DNA from: DASUMP01 sp036277635
GTDB taxonomy: Bacteria > Actinomycetota > Acidimicrobiia > IMCC26256 > PALSA-610
Direction of reading: 5' to 3'
DNA: 14,586 bases
Assembly (NCBI GenBank): GCA_036277635.1
Contig: DASUMP010000095.1
Coordinates: 1 to 14,586 of the forward strand
Below, in pieces: positions 7,355 through 14,048 of the stretch; position 1 is the stretch's first letter, and the number at the start of each line of letters is the position of its first letter. Under the pieces are notes generated by a model that saw nothing but the letters and a program-made list of their open reading frames with translations, ran no database searches and was not told the DNA's origin. The position numbers and the translations under genes were made by a program.

Positions 7355-8072
7355 CGGATCCGACCGCACGGCGTCGCCGATCCGGCTCCTGTCGGTCGTC
7401 GTCCCTGTGTACAACGAACGGGCAACCGTCGCCGAGGTGCTGCGCCGGATGCGCGCGGTCGAGCTGCCCGAGGGGATCGACGTCGAGATCATCGTCGTCG
7501 ACGACGGCAGCACCGACGGCACGCGCGACGTGTTGCGCCAGCTCGGCGACAGCACCGTGCGCGTCGTGCTCCACGAGACGAACCGTGGCAAGGGAGCGGC
7601 GGTGCGCACCGCGCTCGGGCACGCCAACGGCGACTACGTGCTCGTGCAGGATGCCGACCTCGAGTACGACCCGGATGACTGGCCCCGCCTCTTGGCGCCG
7701 GTGCTGCGCGGAAAGGCCACGGTGGTCTACGGATCGCGCTTCACGGGTGAGCGGCGCAACATGCTGTTCATGCACTGGATCGGCAACCGATTCCTGTCGC
7801 TCGTGACGAACGTGCTCTACAACTCGACGCTCTCCGACATGGAGACGTGCTACAAGCTCGCCGATCGTCGGCTGCTCGAGAGCCTGCAGCTGCGCTCCGA
7901 CCGCTTCGAGATCGAGCCCGAGATCACCGCCAAGGTGCTCAAGCGCGGGATCCGCATCTACGAGGTCCCGATCTCCTACACGGGGCGTGAGTACGACGAG
8001 GGCAAGAAGATCACGTGGCGCGACGGCATCTCGGCCTTGCTGACGCTGATCCGCTACCGATTCCGCGACTGA
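7341..8072 (+). CDS. Family 2 glycosyltransferase, dolichyl/polyprenyl-phosphate sugar synthase type
   Basis: The 243-residue inverting GT-A enzyme resembles DPM1-like polyprenyl-phosphate sugar synthases. These move a sugar from a nucleotide donor to a lipid phosphate at the cytoplasmic face of the membrane. Visible motifs are LSVVVPVYNE (18-27), VVDDGSTDGT (52-61), NRGKGAAVRTAL (81-92), the metal-binding DAD at 104-106 in VQDADLEYD, and VYGSRFTG (129-136). The C-terminal part has SDMETCYKL (165-173) and FEIEPEITAKV, followed by VPISYTGREYDEGKKITW. No transmembrane segment follows the catalytic domain, as in soluble or peripheral DPM1 types. The start overlaps the decarboxylase gene by 14 bases. 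A UDP-sugar donor made by the two genes upstream is plausible but not shown; donor and acceptor cannot be read from sequence. Confidence 0.85.
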   Translation: MAVPDGSDRTASPIRLLSVVVPVYNERATVAEVLRRMRAVELPEGIDVEIIVVDDGSTDGTRDVLRQLGDSTVRVVLHETNRGKGAAVRTALGHANGDYVLVQDADLEYDPDDWPRLLAPVLRGKATVVYGSRFTGERRNMLFMHWIGNRFLSLVTNVLYNSTLSDMETCYKLADRRLLESLQLRSDRFEIEPEITAKVLKRGIRIYEVPISYTGREYDEGKKITWRDGISALLTLIRYRFRD

Positions 8073-8074
8073 CG

Positions 8075-8968
8075 GTGGACGACGGTCGGCCCGCATGGGC
8101 AGCCGTGATCGTGAACCACGACGCCGGTCCGCTGCTCGAGCGATGCGTTCGCTCGGTGCTCGCCGATGGGAGCGCGGGTCCCGTCGACGTCGTGGTCGTC
8201 GACAACGCGTCGGGCGACGGCTCGGCGCAGGCGCTCGACGCGCTCGGCCTGCCGGTGCGGGTCGTCGACGCCGGAGGCAACCTCGGCTACGCGCGCGCCG
8301 CCAACCTCGGGATCGCGCACACGTCGACGCCCGTCGTGGCCGTGCTGAACCCCGACACCGAGCTGCGGTCCGGAGCCGCCGGCGTGTTGCTCGCTCGCCT
8401 CGCCGCCGAACCCGAGCTCGGAGCGGTCGGCCCGCGCATCGACGACGCGCTCGGTCGGCACTATCCCTCCGCGCGATCGGTACCGATGGTGCGCGACGCC
8501 GTCGGTCACGCCGCGTTCGGGTGGATCCGTCCCGAGAACCCGTGGACGACGCGCTACCGCCAGCTCGACGTCGATCCCGACGTCGCGCGCGACGTCGCAT
8601 GGGTCTCGGGCGCCGCGATCTGGCTGCGGCGCGCCGCGCTCGATGCGGTGGGAGGGTGGGACGAGCGCTACTTCATGTACGTCGAGGACCTCGACTTGTG
8701 CTGGCGACTCGGACGAGCCGGATGGCGCGTGGCGTACGACCCCCGCGCTCGGGTCGTGCACGTCCAGGGTGTGAGCACGGCGCGCCGTCCGTACCGGATG
8801 ATCGTGGAGCACCACCGTTCGGCGCTGCGGTTCGCGGCTCGCCGCCTCACCGGTTGGCGGCGGGTGCTCCTCCCGGTCGCGGCGGTGTTCTTCGGTGCGC
8901 GCGCCGTCGTCGCGCTCGGGGTGCACGCGCTCCGCGCCCGTCGAAGACCCCACGGACTCACCGGCTAG
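8075..8968 (+). CDS. Family 2 glycosyltransferase, rhamnosyltransferase (WbbL) type
   Basis: The 297-residue GT-A enzyme resembles WbbL/RfbF-type rhamnosyltransferases, which extend a lipid-linked glycan. Motifs are AAVIVNHDAG (9-18), VVVDNASGDGS (40-50), NLGYARAANLGI (69-80), the metal-binding LNPDTEL (91-97), SGAAIWLRR (178-186), the acceptor-site FMYVEDLDLCWRLGRAGW (200-217), and YDPRARVVHVQG. A hydrophobic, arginine-flanked C-terminal segment (about 264-286) suggests membrane association. The GTG at 8075 is two bases after the preceding stop, with no Shine-Dalgarno sequence, so translation is probably coupled. An in-frame ATG at 8015 would overlap the upstream gene by 58 bases and adds no conserved sequence. 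Actual sugar specificity is unknown; no dTDP-rhamnose genes lie in the window. Confidence 0.85.
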   Translation: MDDGRPAWAAVIVNHDAGPLLERCVRSVLADGSAGPVDVVVVDNASGDGSAQALDALGLPVRVVDAGGNLGYARAANLGIAHTSTPVVAVLNPDTELRSGAAGVLLARLAAEPELGAVGPRIDDALGRHYPSARSVPMVRDAVGHAAFGWIRPENPWTTRYRQLDVDPDVARDVAWVSGAAIWLRRAALDAVGGWDERYFMYVEDLDLCWRLGRAGWRVAYDPRARVVHVQGVSTARRPYRMIVEHHRSALRFAARRLTGWRRVLLPVAAVFFGARAVVALGVHALRARRRPHGLTG

Positions 8969-8971
8969 CCT
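8966..8971 (+). promoter_or_regulatory. Putative -10 element (TAGCCT) overlapping the upstream stop codon
   Basis: TAGCCT begins with the TAG stop codon of the glycosyltransferase and ends ten bases before the ATG at 8982. There is no Shine-Dalgarno sequence. This would let the histidine-rich protein unit be transcribed as a leaderless mRNA, independent of the upstream genes. Confidence 0.45.
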
Positions 8972-8981
8972 GCCAGCCGCT

Positions 8982-9713
8982 ATGGGCAAAGCGTCTCGCC
9001 AGAAGCGTCGTTCCGCCGTCTCGGCGGCGCGTCGATCCCGATCGAATTACGGCTGGTACGCCGCCACCGCGGTCGTCGTGGTGCTCGGGATCGTGCTCGT
9101 CGTGTTCAGCGCCGCCAACAAGAAGGACCCCGTCGCGCCGTTCGCGAACGACGACCACTGGCACGCCGCGCTCGGCGTCAACGTGTGCGGTACGTGGCAG
9201 CCGAACCCGCCCGAGTTCGAGCAACGGTTCGGCACCCAGCTCACCGCCGGGATCCACTCGCACGGCGACGGGCTGATCCACATCCACCCGTACACGAGCG
9301 ACGAGTCGGGTGAGAACGCCACCGTCGGACACTTCTTGGAGAACGGCGGGTGGGACGTGTCCGCCGACTCCCTGTCGGTCTGGGGCGGTGTCGAACGCAC
9401 GAACGGCGAGGAGTGCGACGGCGAGGAAGCCTCGGTCAGGTGGTCGGTGAACGGCGAGGAGCAAGAGGGCGACCCGGCCGACTACAAGCCGAAGGACCTC
9501 GACGTCGTGGCCATCGCGTTCCTGCCCGACGGCGACGAGATCGGCGAGCCCCCGTCGGCGTCGAACGTGAACACTCCGAGCGATGTCGTGGGCGAGACGC
9601 CCGAGACGACCGCGACCACGGCGCCGACCGGCACGACCGCCACCACGGCGCCGACGGGCACCACCGTCGCGCCCACGCCGACCACCGCGCCCGGCGACAC
9701 CACCACGCCATGA
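8982..9713 (+). CDS. Membrane-anchored histidine-rich protein of unknown function
   Basis: I do not recognise a named family for this 243-residue protein. A strongly basic N terminus (1-21) precedes one transmembrane helix (about 25-44), so the rest probably lies outside the membrane by the positive-inside rule. The outer domain (52-190) contains DDHWHAALGVNVCG (57-70) and GIHSHGDGLIHIHPY (90-104). Histidines are at 59, 61, 92, 94, 100, 102 and 117, and cysteines at 69 and 145. The clustered HxH pairs look like a metal site, but this is inference. Acidic and glycine-rich sequence follows, then a Thr/Pro/Ala-rich tail (about 206-243) with two copies of TTATTAPTG. The ATG at 8982 is ten bases after a TAnnnT hexamer. 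Its stop overlaps the next gene as ATGA, so it is made together with a sugar nucleotidyltransferase and GalE. Confidence 0.85.
   Translation: MGKASRQKRRSAVSAARRSRSNYGWYAATAVVVVLGIVLVVFSAANKKDPVAPFANDDHWHAALGVNVCGTWQPNPPEFEQRFGTQLTAGIHSHGDGLIHIHPYTSDESGENATVGHFLENGGWDVSADSLSVWGGVERTNGEECDGEEASVRWSVNGEEQEGDPADYKPKDLDVVAIAFLPDGDEIGEPPSASNVNTPSDVVGETPETTATTAPTGTTATTAPTGTTVAPTPTTAPGDTTTP
9606..9659 (+). repeat. Two 27-bp tandem repeats encoding TTATTAPTG
   Basis: Two adjacent 27-base units differ at two third-codon positions and encode the same nine residues in the Thr/Pro tail of the histidine-rich protein. A partial third copy (ACC ACC GTC GCG CCC) follows. Copy number may vary between strains. 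Confidence 0.8.
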
Positions 9714-10825
9714 AGGCGGTCGTCCTCGTGGGGGGCGAGGGCACTCGGCTCCGGCCCCTCACGTACACGACCCCGAAGCCGCTGCTGCCGATCGCCAACG
9801 TCCCGTTCCTCGTCCGTCAGCTCGCGTGGCTCGAGCGCCACGGCGTCGACGAAGCGGTCTTGTCGCTCGGGTACCTCCCCGACGCGTTCGAGGCCGCGTT
9901 CCCGAGCGGCCGCTGCGGACACGTGCGGCTGCGCTACGCCGTCGAGGAGCAGCCGCTCGGCACCGCCGGTGCGATCCGCTTCGCGGCCGAGACGATCGAC
10001 GAGCCGTTCCTCGTGTGCAACGGCGACGTCCTCACCGACCTCGACGTGCGCGCGATGGTCGAGTTCCACGAACGCAACCGGGCCCACGCGACCATCGCGC
10101 TCGCTCCGGTCGACGACCCGAGCGCGTTCGGCGTCGTCCCCACCACCGCGACCGGACAAGTGATCGCGTTCGTCGAGAAGCCGCCGCCCGGGAAGGCGCC
10201 GAGCAACTGGATCAACGCGGGCACCTATGTGTTGGAGCCCAGCTTCCTCGAACGCATCCCGCCGCGCCTCCAGGTGTCGATCGAACGCGAGACGTTCCCT
10301 CGCCTGCTCGAACAAGAGCACGGTGCAGTCTTCGGTTACCAGAACGACTCGTACTGGCTCGACATCGGCACGCCCGAGAAGTACCTGCAAGCCCACGCCG
10401 ACCTGCTCGCTGGTCACCTCGATCGGGTGCCGGCGCCGGGCGCGCACCAGCGCGAGCCCGGGATCTGGGTCCAAGGCGACGTCGACATCGCCCCCGATGC
10501 GCAGATGGTCGGACCGGTGCTGCTCGGCGCGGGGTCACGGCTCGGAGCCGGTGCGCTGTTGCGCCGCGCCGTGCTGGGGGCAGGCGCGACGATCGGCGCG
10601 CGGGCCGTCGTCGACGGTGCCGTGGTCCACGAAGGCGCGTCGGTCGGTGACGACGCGACGGTCACGCGTTCGGTCCTCGGTGCACGCGCTCGTGTCGACG
10701 CCGGCGCGTCGGTGAGCGATGCCTCACTCGTCGGTGCCGACGCGCACGTCGCGGCCGGCACCCGACTCGCAGCGGCTCGTCTCCCCACCGACCCCGTGCG
10801 TCCGACGGGAGAGGTCCACGCATGA
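9710..10825 (+). CDS. Sugar-1-phosphate nucleotidyltransferase with left-handed beta-helix, GDP-mannose pyrophosphorylase type
   Basis: The 371-residue cytosolic enzyme activates a sugar-1-phosphate with an NTP, releasing pyrophosphate. The catalytic domain (1-235) has the signature GGEGTRLRPLTYTTPKP (8-24), QPLGTAGAIR (81-90), NGDVLTD (104-110) with the metal-binding aspartate, FVEKP (154-158), NAGTYVLEP (169-177) and the late WLDIGTPEKYLQAH motif (216-229). From about 252 to 355, hexapeptide-like repeats rich in V, G and A form a left-handed beta-helix. The two-domain layout and length fit mannose-1-phosphate guanylyltransferases (GMPP type) best. Glucose-1-phosphate thymidylyl- or uridylyltransferase remains possible. 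Starts and stops overlap both neighbours as ATGA, placing it between the histidine-rich protein and galE in one translationally coupled unit. Confidence 0.88.
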   Translation: MKAVVLVGGEGTRLRPLTYTTPKPLLPIANVPFLVRQLAWLERHGVDEAVLSLGYLPDAFEAAFPSGRCGHVRLRYAVEEQPLGTAGAIRFAAETIDEPFLVCNGDVLTDLDVRAMVEFHERNRAHATIALAPVDDPSAFGVVPTTATGQVIAFVEKPPPGKAPSNWINAGTYVLEPSFLERIPPRLQVSIERETFPRLLEQEHGAVFGYQNDSYWLDIGTPEKYLQAHADLLAGHLDRVPAPGAHQREPGIWVQGDVDIAPDAQMVGPVLLGAGSRLGAGALLRRAVLGAGATIGARAVVDGAVVHEGASVGDDATVTRSVLGARARVDAGASVSDASLVGADAHVAAGTRLAAARLPTDPVRPTGEVHA

Positions 10826-11775
10826 CCGCTCGTGCGCTCGTGACCGGTGGCGCCGGCTTCATCGGATCCACGCTCGTCGACCGGCTCCTCGCCGAGGACT
10901 GGCAGGTCGACGTCGTCGACGACCTCTCCACGGGCTCGCTCGGCAACCTGTCGGACGCGCGGGCCCAACCGAGTCGCCGCTTCTCGTTCACGCGCCTCGA
11001 CATCAGCTCACCGGCCGTCGGCGAGCTCATCGTGCACCGCCGTCCCGACGTGATCTTCCACCTCGCGGCGCAAGCCGACGTGCGCGTCTCCGTCGCGCGT
11101 CCGGCCTTCGACGCGACGGTCAACATCCTCGGGTCCCTCAACGTGTTCGAAGCCGCCGTCGCGGCTGGCACGCGCAAGGTCGTCTTCGCGAGCAGCGGTG
11201 GCACGATCTACGGCACGCCCGAAGAGCTGCCCGTGCGCGAGAGCCATCCGCAGCGTCCGGAGTCGCCCTACGGCGTCGCGAAGAAGGCCGCGGGCGACTA
11301 CCTGCACTACTACCGCGAGGTGCGCGGCCTCGAGTACACCGCGCTCGCACTCGCCAACGTGTACGGGCCTCGTCAGGATCCGCACGGCGAAGCCGGCGTC
11401 GTGTCGATCTTCGCCGGCAAGCTGCTCGCGCACGAGCGCCCGACCATCTTCGGCGACGGGATGCAGACGCGCGACTTCGTGTTCGTCGACGACGTGGTCG
11501 ACGCGTTCGCGCGCGGTGCGGAGAAGGGCGGCGGGCTCGTGCTGAACATCGGCACCGGTCAGGAGACGAGCGTGCAGCAGCTCTACGACGCGATGGCGCG
11601 CATCACCGGTACCAAGGGCGCGCCGCGCTACGAAGCCGAGCGCGTCGGCGAGCTGCGGCGCTCGGCGCTCGATCCCGGACGCGCCGAGATCCATCTCGGG
11701 TGGAAGCCGTTCACGACGCTCGACGAAGGACTCGGCCGCACCATCGAGCACTTCAAGGCGCTGCGTCGGCGCTGA
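10822..11775 (+). CDS. galE: NAD-dependent epimerase, UDP-glucose 4-epimerase type
   Basis: The 317-residue extended SDR probably interconverts UDP-glucose and UDP-galactose, or a related UDP-sugar. It shows the NAD-binding VTGGAGFIGS (7-16), VVDDLSTGSLGNL (31-43), HLAAQADVRVSV (80-91), the active-site ASSGGTIYGTPEELPV (123-138), and catalytic Y150/K154 in SPYGVAKKAAGDYL. NVYGPRQDPHGEAGVVSIF and FGDGMQTRDFVFVDDVV follow. The ATG at 10822 overlaps the preceding stop as ATGA. The motifs resemble the broad actinobacterial GalE-like group, which also contains UDP-glucuronate and UDP-GlcNAc 4-epimerases, so substrate is not certain. It ends the plus-strand glycan region, with one base between its stop codon and that of the convergent nitroreductase. 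Confidence 0.87.
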   Translation: MTARALVTGGAGFIGSTLVDRLLAEDWQVDVVDDLSTGSLGNLSDARAQPSRRFSFTRLDISSPAVGELIVHRRPDVIFHLAAQADVRVSVARPAFDATVNILGSLNVFEAAVAAGTRKVVFASSGGTIYGTPEELPVRESHPQRPESPYGVAKKAAGDYLHYYREVRGLEYTALALANVYGPRQDPHGEAGVVSIFAGKLLAHERPTIFGDGMQTRDFVFVDDVVDAFARGAEKGGGLVLNIGTGQETSVQQLYDAMARITGTKGAPRYEAERVGELRRSALDPGRAEIHLGWKPFTTLDEGLGRTIEHFKALRRR

Positions 11776-11782
11776 CTCAGCG
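11770..11782. repeat. 13-bp palindrome holding both convergent stop codons
   Basis: CGCTGA-C-TCAGCG is a perfect inverted repeat centred on 11776. Its left half contains the galE TGA and its right half, read on the minus strand, the nitroreductase TGA. It has no T-run, so it is not a standard intrinsic terminator. Confidence 0.6.
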
Positions 11783-12385
11783 GCGAGCCCGCAGCTCGTC
11801 GAGCGGAACCGGCGGTCGCTCGCGCGCGACGTACGCGGGATCGGGGTGACCGACGAGCACGAGCGCGTGAGGGAGCCAATCGAGCGGCAGCGCGAGCGCA
11901 TCGCGTGCGGCGTCGGGACAGAAGATGGGCGCGGCCACCCAGCAGGTCGCGAGCCCGTGCTCGGGTGCGGTCAGCATCAGGTTCTCGACGGCCGCGCCGA
12001 GCGAGAGCAACGCCATGCCGTGCTCGGCGCGCTGGCGGCGTTCGTCGGGGTAGTGGTCGAGGCCGTGCATCGTGAGGCAACCGACGACGAGGACCGGCGC
12101 GCCCGTCAGCTTCGCGGTGCTCGCCGCGAGGAGCTCGTCGATCCGATCGGACGCGACGCCGTCGCGCTCGAGGTCGTCGCGCCAGCGCGCGCCCATGCCC
12201 GCGGCCAGCGCCGCCTTGGCCTCGGTGCCGGCGACGACCACGAACCGCCAGGGGCGCGAGTGGTGCGGCGCCGGTGCGAGGCAGGCGGCCTCGACGAGCG
12301 CGTCGACGACAGTGAGGTCGACCGGGTCGTCGGAGAACGCCCGGATGGAGCGGCGGGCCGCGATCAGCTCAGGGACGGCACTCAC
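11777..12385 (-). CDS. FMN-dependent nitroreductase, homologous to the C-terminal half of FbiB (F420 synthesis)
   Basis: The 202-residue nitroreductase-fold protein has the FMN-binding RRSIRAF (11-17), APAPHHSRPWRFVVV (37-51), GAAVENLMLTAPEHGLATCW (130-149) and a family-like C-terminal VGHPDP segment. The APAPHH-rP-RFV pattern is that of the C-terminal domain of mycobacterial FbiB, which reduces dehydro-F420 using FMNH2. In mycobacteria that domain is fused to CofE. Here it is a separate gene whose GTG at 12385 overlaps the cofE stop as GTGA. The upstream in-frame ORF (to 12649) is an arginine-rich shadow of cofE. Position and motifs support a role in F420 maturation. An unrelated nitroreductase is possible but unlikely given the coupling. 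Confidence 0.85.
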   Translation of the reverse strand: MSAVPELIAARRSIRAFSDDPVDLTVVDALVEAACLAPAPHHSRPWRFVVVAGTEAKAALAAGMGARWRDDLERDGVASDRIDELLAASTAKLTGAPVLVVGCLTMHGLDHYPDERRQRAEHGMALLSLGAAVENLMLTAPEHGLATCWVAAPIFCPDAARDALALPLDWLPHALVLVGHPDPAYVARERPPVPLDELRARR

Positions 12386-13095
12386 CGGAACAGGTCCTCC
12401 GACGCGGGGCGCACGAGGGCTCGAGCCGAGCCGTCGACGAACCACGACGGATCGAGGCCGCGGACGATCGCGACCGGGGTCCCCGACGCCTTGCCCATCA
12501 CGAGCTCTGCCGCTCCGGCGATCTCGTCGGCGATCGCGACCTCGGTGACGCGCAGCGGCCGGCCGCGCTCGTCGAGCGAGTCGCGCAGGTCGAGGACGGC
12601 GGCGATCCCGCTGACGCCGATCGCGACGTCGGTGAGTCCGTGGCGCCACGCGCGCCCGAAGGTGTCGGAGATGACGACGGCGACGTCGATGTCGGCGCGC
12701 GCCCGGAGCGCGTCGCGGATGTGCTTCGCCGAGCGATCAGGGTCGACCGGCAGCAGCGCGGCCCAACCGTCGTCGACGTTGGAGAGATCGATGCCCGCGT
12801 TGGCACACACGAATCCGTGCCGGGTCTCGGTGATCATGAGATCGCCGCGCCGGCGCAGCACGCGCGCCGCTTCGGTCTCGATGAGTCGCCGCCGCGCGAC
12901 GAAGTCGTCGGCGGCGAGCGGCACGAGTCGACCTTCGGCCTTCGACACGACCTTCTGGGTGACGACGACGCAGTCGCCGGCGGCGAGCGGCGTGCCCTGG
13001 TGTTCGGCCGCGGCGAGCACGAGCGTCGCGAGCTCGTCGCCCGGGTGGACCTCGGGGATGCCGACGACCGGGACGAGGGTGACGCTTCCGAGCAC
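12382..13095 (-). CDS. cofE: Coenzyme F420-0:L-glutamate ligase
   Basis: The 237-residue GTP-dependent ligase adds L-glutamate residues to F420-0 to build the gamma-linked tail. Family motifs are VVVTQKVVSKAEGR (43-56), HGFVCANAGIDLSNVD (93-108), SDTFGRAWRHGLTDVAIGVSG (143-163) and DEIAGAAELVMGKASG (190-205). Its length matches archaeal CofE and the N-terminal half of mycobacterial FbiB. The start is the GTG at 13095, two bases after the cofD stop; the longer frame to 13281 only reads cofD in another frame and is arginine-rich. No Shine-Dalgarno sequence is visible, so coupling to cofD is likely. The stop overlaps the nitroreductase gene, which supplies the activity fused to this enzyme in mycobacterial FbiB. 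Confidence 0.92.
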   Translation of the reverse strand: MLGSVTLVPVVGIPEVHPGDELATLVLAAAEHQGTPLAAGDCVVVTQKVVSKAEGRLVPLAADDFVARRRLIETEAARVLRRRGDLMITETRHGFVCANAGIDLSNVDDGWAALLPVDPDRSAKHIRDALRARADIDVAVVISDTFGRAWRHGLTDVAIGVSGIAAVLDLRDSLDERGRPLRVTEVAIADEIAGAAELVMGKASGTPVAIVRGLDPSWFVDGSARALVRPASEDLFR

Positions 13096-13097
13096 GT

Positions 13098-14024
13098 CTA
13101 CGCGACCGCGCGCAGCGCGCGTTCGGCGAGCGCGGCCGCGATCTCGGGGCTCTGCATGATCGTGTCGGTGACGACCGCGCGCACGTCGTGGGCCTCGACG
13201 GCCGTGCGATGGTGCGCATCGACCGCGTCGATGACGAACGTGCCGCAGAAGTCGGCGTAGAGCGCGGCGACGCCGACGCACGACACATCGATACCGAGCG
13301 GCCCCATCAGCTTGTCGGCGGGACCCTTCACCGGTGCACCGCCGACGATGGGGCTGATGCCCACGACCCGGTCACGACGGGCGCGGAGCGCGTCACGCAC
13401 CCCGGGGACCGCGAGGATCGGCGCGATGCTGATCACCGGGTTCGACGGGCACACGACGATCGCGTCCGCGGTGCGCAACGCCTCGAGCACGCCCGGGGCG
13501 GGTCGGGCCGCGTCGGCCCCGTCGAAGCGCACGCCGCGCACCGGCGCCTGCGCGCGCTCGCGCACGAACCACTCCTGCATGTGCAGCTCGGTCGGGCCGT
13601 CGACTGCGATCATCGTGCGCAGGCGGTCGTCGGTGACGGGAAGGAGGCGGGCCCGTACGCCGAACGCTTCGGCGATCTCGGCGGTCACCGTGCTCAGCGG
13701 GGCACCCGTGCGCAGCCGCTCGGTGCGGAAGATGTGCGTCGCGAGGTCGCGGTCGCCGAGTCGGAACCACGTCGGGACCTCGAAGCGCGCGAGCGAGTCG
13801 AGGACCGTGTAGGTCTCACCCGCGAGGCCCCAGCCCTGGACATCGTCCGAGACCCCCGCGAGCGTGTACGTCACCGAGTCGAGGTCAGGGGAGACGTGGA
13901 GTCCGGAGAACTGCTCGTCGTCGGCGACGTTCACGATCGCGGTGACGTCGTGAGGTGGCACGACGCGCACGAGGCCGCGCAGGAAACGCGCGGCCCCGAC
14001 GCCACCGGCGAGCGCTGCAAGCAC
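13098..14024 (-). CDS. cofD: 2-phospho-L-lactate / phosphoenolpyruvate transferase (FbiA)
   Basis: The 308-residue enzyme joins the activated three-carbon unit made by CofC/FbiD to the deazaflavin Fo, giving F420-0 or its dehydro form. The N terminus AALAGGVGAARFLRGL (3-18) is the nucleotide-binding loop. NVADDEQFSGLHVSPDLDSV (32-51) contains the metal and Fo-binding acidic residues. YTLAGVSDDVQGWGLAGETYT continues the family pattern, VCPSNPVISIAPIL follows further on, and then GISPIVGGAPVKGPADKLM. The start is the GTG at 14024, six bases after a TACGCT hexamer, so this gene probably leads its own transcript. The operon continues with cofE and the nitroreductase. Genes for Fo synthase (fbiC) and FbiD are not in the window. 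Because a dehydro-F420-type reductase follows, phosphoenolpyruvate as substrate is plausible. Confidence 0.93.
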   Translation of the reverse strand: MLAALAGGVGAARFLRGLVRVVPPHDVTAIVNVADDEQFSGLHVSPDLDSVTYTLAGVSDDVQGWGLAGETYTVLDSLARFEVPTWFRLGDRDLATHIFRTERLRTGAPLSTVTAEIAEAFGVRARLLPVTDDRLRTMIAVDGPTELHMQEWFVRERAQAPVRGVRFDGADAARPAPGVLEALRTADAIVVCPSNPVISIAPILAVPGVRDALRARRDRVVGISPIVGGAPVKGPADKLMGPLGIDVSCVGVAALYADFCGTFVIDAVDAHHRTAVEAHDVRAVVTDTIMQSPEIAAALAERALRAVA

Positions 14025-14030
14025 GCGCCG

Positions 14031-14036
14031 AGCGTA
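14031..14036 (-). promoter_or_regulatory. Putative -10 element (TACGCT), leaderless promoter of cofD
   Basis: On the minus strand TACGCT ends six bases before the cofD GTG, the same spacing as the pabB hexamer. It lies in the 24-base gap after the small helical protein. No -35 or Shine-Dalgarno sequence is seen. Confidence 0.4.
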
Positions 14037-14048
14037 CCGGTGTGATGG

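Noticed and set aside
8015..8074. Upstream in-frame ATG start for the second glycosyltransferase
   Set aside because: It would overlap the previous gene by 58 bases and add 20 residues without conserved sequence. The GTG at 8075 starts just before the first GT-A strand.
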